A stretch of DNA of 38,548 nt from Nitrospirota bacterium. GTDB lineage: Bacteria > Nitrospirota > Thermodesulfovibrionia > Thermodesulfovibrionales > UBA1546. Positions 16,582 to 22,552 of the stretch are shown here, piece after piece; position 1 is the stretch's first letter, and each line of letters starts with the position of its first letter. The notes under the pieces were generated by a model. The model searched no databases and was not told where the DNA came from. It worked only from the letters and a program-made list of their open reading frames with translations. The translations under genes and the position numbers were made by a program. The stretch lies in the NCBI GenBank assembly GCA_016208915.1, contig JACQXE010000025.1, forward strand, positions 1 to 38,548. The letters are read 5' to 3'.

Positions 16582-17168
16582 CAGGCAAGGACATTATAAA
16601 GATAACCCTGAATCTTGTTATTGTATATGTTGTCGGCGGGCTTATCCTTGCTTTTGTATATGCCAAGACATCGCCCATCATGTTTAAAAACGCTGTTATC
16701 GCAAAAGAAAAGGCTCTCAAGGCACTCGTGCCTGACGCAGACAAGATAGAGAAGATGGGGGACTGGACTATACATGAAAAGCATGCTGAATATTTTATTG
16801 CAAAAAAGGGAAGCGAGACTATCGGATATGTTGTACAGTCATTCGGGAAAGGCTATTCAAGCTATATCAATACCCTTGTAGCAGTTGATAAGGACTTTAA
16901 GGTGCAGAAGATTAATATTCTGAGCCACGCAGAGACCCCGGGACTGGGAGACGAAATAGAGTATGATTATTTCAAAAACCAGTTCAAAGATAAAGACATT
17001 GAACATTTGAAGGTTCTTAAAACAGAGACTACAGAATATATACAGGCCATCTCAGGTGCAACCATCTCGAGCCGTGCGGTCACCGAGGACGCGGTAAAGA
17101 ACGGTGTCGCATTTCTGATCAAGACAGTCAAGGAAGGAAGCAATACTGATGTCAAGCAACAGCATTAG
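16578..17168 (+). CDS. rnfG: Ion-translocating oxidoreductase complex subunit G
   Basis: RnfG (196 residues) has one N-terminal membrane helix (VIVYVVGGLILAFVYAKT) and a periplasmic FMN-binding domain. The covalent-flavin motif is SGATISSRAV, and HAETPGLGDEI is conserved. It starts through a 4-bp overlap with rnfD and overlaps rnfE by 20 bp. Confidence 0.95.
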   Translation: MTGKDIIKITLNLVIVYVVGGLILAFVYAKTSPIMFKNAVIAKEKALKALVPDADKIEKMGDWTIHEKHAEYFIAKKGSETIGYVVQSFGKGYSSYINTLVAVDKDFKVQKINILSHAETPGLGDEIEYDYFKNQFKDKDIEHLKVLKTETTEYIQAISGATISSRAVTEDAVKNGVAFLIKTVKEGSNTDVKQQH

Positions 17169-17802
17169 TCTCAAAGAATTATTTTTAAACGGGATTATTA
17201 AAGAGAATACGATCTTCAAGCTCGCCCTCAGCCTCTGTCCTTCGATTGCTGTTACAAACAATCTGAAGAACGGGATATTTATGGGACTGGCAGTACTGTT
17301 TGTCCAGACCATGGTGAACATTACCATCTCCCTGATGAGAAAGGTCATCCAGCCCAAAGTAAGGCTGCCGATCTTCATGCTCGTCATCTCCGGGTGGGTC
17401 ACGATAACGCAAATGATGATGGCTGCTTTCGTCCCGGACGTTTATGCTAAGGTGGGTCTCTATATCGCCCTGATCGTTGCTTTTGCTTCGATCCTGGCAA
17501 GGGCGGAGATGTTTGCAAGCAAGAACAGTATTATGCCGTCAATGGTCGATGGCCTCGGTATGGGTGTCGGGTTCCTGTTTGCACTCACGGTCATCAGCTT
17601 TTTCAGAGAGTTGGTTGGTAAGGGAACGCTGACCGTCCCTACAGGGTTGGCAACGCAGCATGTTTTTACCTTCATTAATACAAAACCGCTATTGATAATG
17701 GTTCTGCCTGCAGGAGGTTTTCTGGCTGTGGGAATATTAATGGCAGCATTTAACTGGCTTGATGCAAAATATTTGAATAAAGGCTCGCATGGCGCACATT
17801 AA
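17149..17802 (+). CDS. rnfE: Ion-translocating oxidoreductase complex subunit E
   Basis: RnfE (217 residues) is an integral membrane subunit with six predicted helices. The family motif LALSLCPSIAVTNNLKNG near the N-terminus and the GLGMGVGFLFAL segment are visible. It resembles RnfA and NqrD/NqrE, and together they form the pseudo-symmetric membrane core. The start lies within rnfG. Codon choice here and in the first half of rnfA looks richer in G and C at third positions than in rnfD or rnfG, which may hint at local recombination. Confidence 0.95.
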   Translation: MSSNSISLKELFLNGIIKENTIFKLALSLCPSIAVTNNLKNGIFMGLAVLFVQTMVNITISLMRKVIQPKVRLPIFMLVISGWVTITQMMMAAFVPDVYAKVGLYIALIVAFASILARAEMFASKNSIMPSMVDGLGMGVGFLFALTVISFFRELVGKGTLTVPTGLATQHVFTFINTKPLLIMVLPAGGFLAVGILMAAFNWLDAKYLNKGSHGAH

Positions 17803-17814
17803 AAGGAGGCAAAA

Positions 17815-18405
17815 ATGAGTGAATTTATAAAGCTGTTTGAACTGATAATATCAGCCTCGTTGATAAATAATTTTGTCTTCACGAGATTCCTGGGGCTCTG
17901 CATCTTCTTTGGCGTCTCGAAAAAGATGGAGACTGCCGTAGGCATGAGCATTACCTTTACTTCAGTTATGATGATAAGCGCGGCAGCTAGTTGGGTTATC
18001 TTCACCAAAGTTCTGGTTCCGCTCGAGATTACGTTTCTGGAGATCATTGTGTTCATCGGCGTTATAGCAGGGCTTGTGCAGGCGTCAGATACAATAATGA
18101 AGAAGGTGTCGCCGGGACTTTATTATAAACTGGGCATCTACCTTGCCCTTATATCAACAAACTGTATCATACTTGCAGTCCCGCTTATTAATGCAGGGGA
18201 GAAATACACTTTTATTCAGAGCCTTGCATTCGGGCTTGGTTCAGGCTTAGGATTTGCCCTCGCATTAATAATAATGGCCAGCATCCGTGAAAAACTCGAG
18301 CTTGCAGACGTGCCGGCTCCGTTTAAGGGGTTGCCAATGGCCTTTATGATTGCCGGTTTGATCGCACTGGCATTTACAGGTTTTTCAGGGCTGATTACGC
18401 TATAA
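17815..18405 (+). CDS. rnfA: Ion-translocating oxidoreductase complex subunit A
   Basis: RnfA (196 residues) is the second six-helix core subunit. Family motifs are NNFVFTRFLGLCIFFGVSKK at the N-terminus, STNCIILAVPLIN and the GSGLGFALAL segment. A strong AAAGGAGG site precedes the ATG 12 bp after rnfE ends. The conserved cysteines in LGLC and TNC probably help bind the membrane-embedded iron-sulfur centre described in Rnf/Nqr structures. Confidence 0.95.
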   Translation: MSEFIKLFELIISASLINNFVFTRFLGLCIFFGVSKKMETAVGMSITFTSVMMISAAASWVIFTKVLVPLEITFLEIIVFIGVIAGLVQASDTIMKKVSPGLYYKLGIYLALISTNCIILAVPLINAGEKYTFIQSLAFGLGSGLGFALALIIMASIREKLELADVPAPFKGLPMAFMIAGLIALAFTGFSGLITL

Positions 18406-18481
18406 ATAAAGGGTTCGAGGGTTCAAGTGGTCAGGCGAGTCAACGAACCTTGCATGTTATTATAAAGAAGGAGCAAAAACG

Positions 18482-19687
18482 ATGTTTAAAGGAAGTTCTA
18501 AAATTCGGAAAACTTTTCCTTCTGCACTTCCGTACGTCCGTACTTTTGTGCTTTTGCTCTTTTGCACTTTGGTATTTTGGCACTTTGGCGCTATTGTCTT
18601 CGCCGGAGTTGGAGGAGGTGTAGAGGCCAAAGAAAAGGTTGATTTAATCCCCCTCATAAAATTTTCCCTGATGTTTCTTGCAGGAATAGCCGTTGTTTTT
18701 GGTATTGTGCTGGCATTGGCAGCCAAAAAGTTTGCTGTCCAGACCGACCCACGGGTAGAACAGGTGCTGGATGTCCTTGCCCATGCTCATTGCAGCGCCT
18801 GCGGATATGCTGGCTGTGAGCAGTATGCAGAGGCTGTTGTTAAAAACCCTGATGTCGCGCCGAATCTGTGCATCCCTGCAGGTGCAAAAAGCGCTGAGGC
18901 AGTTGCTTTGATTACCGGTAAAAAGGCAGAGATACGAGAACCTCAGTTTGCACGAATCATGTGCCAGGGCGGATGGTCAAAGTCTGTAAAGAAGTTCAGG
19001 TACGAAGGTGTGCAGGACTGCAGGGCTGCAATACTTGCAGGAGGCGGTGACAAAGCATGCAGGTACGGATGTCTGGGGTATGGCACATGCTCAAAGGTAT
19101 GTCCGTTTGGAGCAATAACAATGACTGAGGACCATCTTCCTTTTGTTGATATAACAAAATGCACAGGATGCAGAAAGTGCGAGACAGCATGTCCTGTCAA
19201 GGTCATTGAGGTAGTGCCTGCATCAAAACAGGTATTGGTTACATGCCATTCAAAGGACAAAGGCGGAGACACAAGAAAGAATTGTCAGGTGGGCTGCATT
19301 GCATGCGGGATATGCGTGAAAGTATGCCCTTACGATGCGCCTTCAGTAACAAATAACCTTTCAAAGATAGATACCAGTAAATGCAGGGTTTGCGGTCTTT
19401 GCGTGACAAAATGTCCTACAAAGGCCATCAGGGATTTCATACCTCACAGGTCAACGGCATATGTGATGGATAACTGCATTGGCTGCCATTCCTGCGCAAA
19501 GGTATGCCCTGTTAATGCGCCTTCAGGCGAACAGAAGAAAAAACATGCAATAGACCAGAATAAATGCATTGGATGCGGCATCTGCACTGCAAAATGTCCT
19601 GTACAGGCAATAAACGGCACATTCAATGCACAGGAGATCTTTGCAGCCGCAGCAGCAAAAAAACAGAAAAAAGCTGAAGCAGCATAA
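18482..19687 (+). CDS. rnfB: Ion-translocating oxidoreductase complex subunit B, cluster-rich form
   Basis: RnfB receives electrons from ferredoxin and passes them into the Rnf core. The 401-residue protein has a normal membrane helix (about 58-80) and the N-terminal cluster motif C104-x2-C107-x4-C112 with C130. Six further four-cysteine groups lie around 193-207, 227-237, 272-282, 301-311, 332-342 and 362-372. Seven [4Fe-4S] clusters would be more than in proteobacterial RnfB and near the upper end for acetogen-type forms. The ATG at 18482 has an AAGGAG site. Residues 1-50 are unusual, with an extra hydrophobic stretch (FVLLLFCTLVFWHFGAIVFA) encoded by a low-complexity repeat (see 18505-18600). 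If that is not translated, the next ATG is at residue 63, inside the normal helix. The tail is rich in Ala and Lys. Confidence 0.94.
   Translation: MFKGSSKIRKTFPSALPYVRTFVLLLFCTLVFWHFGAIVFAGVGGGVEAKEKVDLIPLIKFSLMFLAGIAVVFGIVLALAAKKFAVQTDPRVEQVLDVLAHAHCSACGYAGCEQYAEAVVKNPDVAPNLCIPAGAKSAEAVALITGKKAEIREPQFARIMCQGGWSKSVKKFRYEGVQDCRAAILAGGGDKACRYGCLGYGTCSKVCPFGAITMTEDHLPFVDITKCTGCRKCETACPVKVIEVVPASKQVLVTCHSKDKGGDTRKNCQVGCIACGICVKVCPYDAPSVTNNLSKIDTSKCRVCGLCVTKCPTKAIRDFIPHRSTAYVMDNCIGCHSCAKVCPVNAPSGEQKKKHAIDQNKCIGCGICTAKCPVQAINGTFNAQEIFAAAAAKKQKKAEAA
18505..18600. repeat. Low-complexity CTTTTGCACTTTGG-type repeat in the 5' end of rnfB
   Basis: Degenerate tandem units such as CTTCCGTACGTCCGTACTTT, GTGCTTTTGCTCTTTTGCAC and TTTGGTATTTTGGCACTTTG fill this stretch. 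The opposite strand would read as KVQKSKST-type low complexity. Here the plus strand is read in frame and supplies an additional hydrophobic segment of RnfB. Confidence 0.65.
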
Positions 19688-19700
19688 AGAAACTAATTCT

Positions 19701-19757
19701 GTCATTCCCGCCTTCGCGGGAATCCAGAAAAAGATTCCGTGTCAAGCACGGAATGAC
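19701..19757. repeat. GTCATTCC...GGAATGAC element after rnfB
   Basis: The 57-bp inverted element begins GTCATTCCCGCCTTCGCGGG and ends in CAAGCACGGAATGAC, with AATCCAGAAAAAGATT in the middle. It lies 13 bp after the rnfB stop and may act as an mRNA 3' hairpin. A run of TTAACTTT-type units follows at about 19813-19855, just before the tRNA. Confidence 0.8.
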
Positions 19758-19863
19758 TAATCAAAGACTATAGCTTAAAAAGCCCTCATTTGATATTATT
19801 AATAGACTATTTTTACATTAACTTTTAACTTTAAACTTTTCACTCTTAACTTGCTTTTCCCCT

Positions 19864-19953
19864 GGAGGGGTGGCCGAGCGGTTGAAGGCGACGGTCTTGA
19901 AAATCGTTGTAGGGGCAACTCTACCGTGAGTTCGAATCTCACCCCCTCCGCCA
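19864..19953 (+). tRNA. tRNA-Ser (anticodon UGA)
   Basis: The 90-base gene folds into a class II tRNA. The acceptor stem GGAGGGG pairs with CCCCTCC, the anticodon loop CTTGAAA has anticodon TGA, the variable arm is long, the T-loop is GTTCGAATC and CCA is encoded. Its 3' end (19931-19952) is repeated twice downstream, marking it as an integration site. Confidence 0.96.
19931..19952. repeat. att-like repeat 1 (3' end of tRNA-Ser)
   Basis: This is the T-arm and acceptor segment running from TTCGAATCTC to CTCCGCC. All 22 bp recur at 20223-20244, and 18 bp recur at 20928-20945. It is the left boundary of the cassette-like region. Confidence 0.85.
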
Positions 19954-19999
19954 ATTTTCTGAGATGAAATTCTATCTTTTCTGTGTTATTATTTAACCT

Positions 20000-20212
20000 A
20001 TGGGAACGCAGGTAAAAATAACAAGAGAAGAAACCATTAGAGAAAACATCAAGTCTTTTCAGAAACTTTCGCCTTCTGAAAAGATAAAATATGTAGAAAA
20101 AGCAAAGAAAAGACTGAAATATTTTTATTCACTTTGTGCAGTGGCTGCAAAGGATTTTGAGGATGTGGAGTATCTGAAAAGTATAAAAAAGGGGCTTAAA
20201 AACAAAAGATAA
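20000..20212 (+). CDS. Small basic helical protein of unknown function in mini-cassette 1
   Basis: The 70-residue frame is rich in Lys and Glu with a helical pattern (REETIRENIKSFQKLSPSEKIKYVEKAKKRLKYFY...). It starts 46 bases after the tRNA. I do not recognise a family. No Shine-Dalgarno sequence is seen; the AT-rich stretch just upstream (TTATTATTTAACCT) could be a promoter very close to the start. Because its neighbour in the next unit is a toxin-antitoxin pair, an orphan antitoxin or regulator is possible, but nothing in the sequence proves this. Confidence 0.6.
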   Translation: MGTQVKITREETIRENIKSFQKLSPSEKIKYVEKAKKRLKYFYSLCAVAAKDFEDVEYLKSIKKGLKNKR

Positions 20213-20222
20213 CTACCTTAAT

Positions 20223-20244
20223 TTCGAATCTCACCCCCTCCGCC
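20223..20244. repeat. att-like repeat 2 (copy of the tRNA-Ser 3' end)
   Basis: All 22 bases, from TTCGAATCTC to CTCCGCC, are identical to 19931-19952; bases on either side differ. The rest of the tRNA is absent, so this is not a second tRNA gene. Confidence 0.9.
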
Positions 20245-20278
20245 CGTTCTTTTATATCTTTTTCGCAACGCATGAAGA

Positions 20279-20307
20279 TTGACATGTGCTATCATATATG
20301 ATAGCAT
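20279..20307 (+). promoter_or_regulatory. hicAB promoter with palindromic operator
   Basis: A perfect -35 TTGACA (20279-20284), a 17-bp spacer and TAGCAT (20302-20307) form a sigma-70 promoter. The spacer and -10 are covered by a perfect 20-bp palindrome, TGCTATCATATATGATAGCA (20287-20306), ideally placed for repression by HicB. Transcription would start at about 20314, right at the hicA ATG. Confidence 0.75.
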
Positions 20308-20314
20308 TAAAATA

Positions 20315-20572
20315 ATGAGCAGGATACAAAAGCTGTTTGACAGGGTTAAGAATAATCCGCAACAAGTCAGGTTTGATGAAATTTGTAAATTGGCAGGGGT
20401 TTTCGGCTTTAAATATAAAGGTGGCAAGGGGAGCCATAGAGTGTACAGCCAGAAAGGCATTGTTGAGATTCTGAATTTTCAGAATGTTCATGGCATGGCA
20501 AAACCTTATCAGGTCAGGCAGTTTTTAAAGATAATCGAAGATAATGACCTATCAATGAAGGAGGAAGAATAA
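20315..20572 (+). CDS. hicA: HicA-type mRNA interferase toxin
   Basis: The protein of about 85 residues has the HicA double-stranded-RNA-binding-like fold. The key motif is GGKGSHRVYSQKG with the catalytic-type histidine, and the tail QVRQFLKIIED matches the C-terminal helix. HicA toxins cleave mRNA on translating ribosomes. I set the start at the ATG at 20315 (MSRIQKLF), because the in-frame upstream start at 20279 lies inside the promoter. The predicted transcription start falls on this ATG, so the mRNA may be leaderless. HicB follows after one base. Confidence 0.88.
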   Translation: MSRIQKLFDRVKNNPQQVRFDEICKLAGVFGFKYKGGKGSHRVYSQKGIVEILNFQNVHGMAKPYQVRQFLKIIEDNDLSMKEEE

Positions 20573-20573
20573 G

Positions 20574-20912
20574 ATGCACTATCCGATAAAAGTATTCTAT
20601 AGTGAAGAAGACAAGGGGTTTATAGCAACTGTTCCTGATCTCCCGGGTTGTTCAGCTTTTGGAAAAACCGAGGAGGCAGCTATAAAGCAGATAAAGATTG
20701 CTGAGGAATTATGGCTTAAAACAGCAAAGAGGGAAAGAAGAAAAATACCCCAACCATCATCTGAAGATGTATATAGCGGGAAAATACTTGCAAGAACTCC
20801 AAAATCTTTACATAAGGAACTAATGGAGAAGGCAAAAGAAGAGGGTGTCAGCCTTAATCAGCTTGTGGTATATCTCTTATCAAAGGGGATAGACAAGAGG
20901 GCATCAGCTTAG
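20574..20912 (+). CDS. hicB: HicB-type antitoxin with ribbon-helix-helix domain
   Basis: The 112-residue antitoxin has the HicB N-terminal degraded RNase H-like domain (YSEEDKGFIATVPDLPGCSA and the TEEAA helix). It has a C-terminal ribbon-helix-helix DNA-binding domain (RTPKSLHKELMEKAKEEGVS, then LNQLVVYLL). It neutralises HicA and probably binds the palindrome at 20287-20306. AAGGAGG lies nine bases before the ATG, a much stronger site than for hicA, which suits antitoxin excess. Confidence 0.9.
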   Translation: MHYPIKVFYSEEDKGFIATVPDLPGCSAFGKTEEAAIKQIKIAEELWLKTAKRERRKIPQPSSEDVYSGKILARTPKSLHKELMEKAKEEGVSLNQLVVYLLSKGIDKRASA

Positions 20913-20927
20913 AGGGAGAAAATTATT

Positions 20928-20945
20928 GAATCTCACCCCCTCCGC
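20928..20945. repeat. att-like repeat 3 (copy of the tRNA-Ser 3' end)
   Basis: GAATCTCACCCCCTCCGC is identical to 18 bases of the tRNA-Ser 3' end. It lies 16 bp after hicB and marks the end of unit 2 and the start of the phosphoribosyltransferase/SLOG region. Confidence 0.85.
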
Positions 20946-21028
20946 TGTTATGCGTAAGAAATGACAAATATGAGTGTTTGTGATAAATTAACTTTGTAAT
21001 GTATGTATTCAACAATCTGGTATAAGCT

Positions 21029-21623
21029 ATGATTACCATTAATCCAATAGAACTATCTGGGAACTGGGCTCAAGGATACGCCTTAGATATCCACACCATT
21101 GACAGTACGTTTATTGGGTATGATGAGTACGGACACGAAGTCTTCGACACAAAAAGAAGCGAAATAGGAGAGTTGCTTTATAGGCTGAAGTATAAATCTG
21201 ACAAGACTGCGATTGACGAAATATTAGATACGGTCGTAGATTTTCTTGAAAACCGCTGGAAGATTATTAATGCTATTTATACACTAATACATGTTCCGCC
21301 ATCCAAGAATAGAGCTTTTCAACCAGTTATAGAAATAACGAAAAGTCTTAGTTTACGCCTAAAAATCCCTTTTCACGATGATGTTTTGGTTAAAACCAGA
21401 GAAACGCCTGAGCTAAAAGACGTTTACGCATATGAAAAGCGAATGGAATTATTAAAAAATGCCTTTGATGTCGAAAGTAAGTTATGGAAAAAGTATTTTG
21501 CTATTAGATGATTTATTCAGGTCAGGTGCAACTCTGAATGCTATAGCGGATATTTTATATAACCGAGGCAAGGTGAGCAATGTTTACGTCTTAACGTTAA
21601 CCAAAACAAGGAGCAAAGTATGA
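21029..21623 (+). pseudogene. ComF-like phosphoribosyltransferase, split by a frameshift
   Basis: The first frame (21029-21511) gives 160 residues including HVPPSKNRAFQPVIEI (about 88-103), typical of ComF-type phosphoribosyltransferases, but stops before the PRPP loop. The loop continues in the +1-shifted frame from about 21483: GKSILLLDDLFRSGATLNAI, then VYVLTLTKTRSKV, ending TGA at 21621-21623. One extra base near 21480-21484 (around AAGTTATGG) explains this. The restored protein would be about 197 residues. Its stop overlaps the next gene's ATG (ATGA), as expected for an intact coupled pair. The break may be a real mutation, phase variation, or an assembly error. Codon use is AT-rich compared with flanking core genes. 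Confidence 0.8.
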
Positions 21624-22171
21624 ATAAGGTATTCATAGGCGGCTCTATAAGCTTATCGAGACTTAGCGATGAGGTCAGGCAAAGAATAGATAATATTGTA
21701 CAGAAAGGATATTCAGTTCTTGTTGGCGACGCAAACGGTGTGGATAAAGCAGTTCAACAATACCTCTTTAACAAGAATTATAGAAATGTTTTTGTATACT
21801 GTGTAGGAGAAAAATGTAGAAACAATGTTGGTCAGTGGAAAACAAAGTGTGTAAAAGAACTGGGCAAAGCAAAAGATTTCCATTACTATACGATTAAAGA
21901 TTTAGAGATGGTTAAGGATACCGACTATGGATTTATGATATGGGATACAAAAAGTAAAGGTACGCTAAACAATATTATAAATCTTTTACGAGAGAACAAA
22001 ACCGTCATCGTTTATCTATCTAAAGATAAAAAGTTTTACACTTTACGTGCGTCGAATGACTTAGAAAAGCTCTTATCTAAGTTTGATAAAAATTCTTTAG
22101 AATCTTTAGAAAAAAAACTTCAACTGTCACAGAAAGCAAAAAAAGAACAAGAAGCGTTTAATTTCGCATAA
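21620..22171 (+). CDS. SLOG-fold (Rossmann-like) protein paired with the phosphoribosyltransferase
   Basis: The 183-residue protein has a SLOG/DprA-like nucleotide-binding pattern: FIGGS near residues 5-9, then VLVGDANGVDKAVQQYL at 33-49 with the GDAxGxD motif. Further conserved-looking segments are CRNNVG (66-71) and FMIWDTKSKGT (105-115). SLOG proteins bind or cleave nucleotides and nucleotide-derived signals; members occur in DNA uptake, cytokinin-like metabolism and immunity systems. An AAGGAG site and the ATGA overlap with the phosphoribosyltransferase tail show an operon. The tail (about 155-183) is charged and coiled-coil-like. The precise reaction is unknown. Confidence 0.75.
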   Translation: MNKVFIGGSISLSRLSDEVRQRIDNIVQKGYSVLVGDANGVDKAVQQYLFNKNYRNVFVYCVGEKCRNNVGQWKTKCVKELGKAKDFHYYTIKDLEMVKDTDYGFMIWDTKSKGTLNNIINLLRENKTVIVYLSKDKKFYTLRASNDLEKLLSKFDKNSLESLEKKLQLSQKAKKEQEAFNFA

Positions 22172-22182
22172 CAAAAAAATCC

Positions 22183-22208
22183 AGCGGACGCGAAATAGCC
22201 GCTTTTTG
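22183..22208 (+). terminator. Candidate terminator after the SLOG gene
   Basis: AGCGG (22183-22187) can pair with CCGCT (22199-22203), followed by TTTTT. The stem is short, so this is a weak call. Confidence 0.4.
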
Positions 22209-22374
22209 ATTTTGTCAATGGTGGTTGCCCGCGCCGCTGATTTATATCGTTATCAAAATCCCTGCCATGAAGCAAAAAGAACTTAATCATAGTTTCCGCT
22301 AAAAAGCACTGTAAACATCTTAACTGTTTTAAATTTTCAAAGAAATAATAGAAAGCTATAATCTGGAATTGAAC

Positions 22375-22404
22375 TTGTTATAAATCCGACAAATCGTTTA
22401 AAAT
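22375..22404 (+). promoter_or_regulatory. Candidate promoter of selC
   Basis: TTGTTA (22375-22380) and TAAAAT (22399-22404) are separated by 18 bp, placing the transcription start at about the first base of the tRNA (22412). Confidence 0.45.
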
Positions 22405-22411
22405 CATGCAT

Positions 22412-22509
22412 GGGAGTGCATAGGGTTCTGGTGTCCCTCCTGGACTTCAAATCCAGTGTTGCCGGCCAAAATCTGGCAGGGTGGGTTCGATTCCCACACG
22501 CTCCCGCCA
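22412..22509 (+). tRNA. selC: tRNA-Sec (anticodon UCA)
   Basis: The 98-base gene has the selenocysteine tRNA form. The acceptor stem is GGGAGTG with CGCTCCC, and the D-stem is AGGG/CCCT. The anticodon stem-loop is CTGGA-CTTCAAA-TCCAG with anticodon TCA. The extra arm is long (TTGCCGG/CTGGCAG), the T-arm is GTGGG-TTCGATT-CCCAC, and CCA is encoded. selC shows that the organism makes selenoproteins. selA, selB and selD are not in the window. selC is a frequent integration site, and it bounds the accessory region on the right. Confidence 0.95.
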
Positions 22510-22552
22510 TACTTAAGTTTCTATCAAAGGTTCTTTGTATCCCAATCTGAAT

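Larger units (their letters stand above)
19954..20244 (+). mobile_element. tRNA-Ser-bounded mini-cassette 1
   Basis: The unit runs from the end of tRNA-Ser to the second copy of its 3' sequence and holds a single small gene. No integrase or transposase is present. The direct repeats are as expected for site-specific insertion at a tRNA gene. A cassette is my inference; a decayed island is the alternative. Confidence 0.5.
20245..20945 (+). mobile_element. tRNA-Ser-bounded mini-cassette 2 carrying hicAB
   Basis: This 0.7-kb unit is bounded by att-like repeats 2 and 3 and contains a complete promoter, operator and HicA/HicB pair, all on the plus strand as in unit 1. No recombinase gene is present. 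Confidence 0.5.

Noticed and set aside
20223-20945. Additional tRNA genes at the repeats
   Set aside because: Only the last 18-22 bases of tRNA-Ser are present; D-arm, anticodon arm and 5' acceptor strand are missing.
21509-21511. TGA inside the phosphoribosyltransferase read as selenocysteine, given the nearby selC
   Set aside because: Reading through in the same frame gives unrelated residues and a stop after about 16 codons, whereas the PRPP loop continues in the shifted frame; this is a frameshift.
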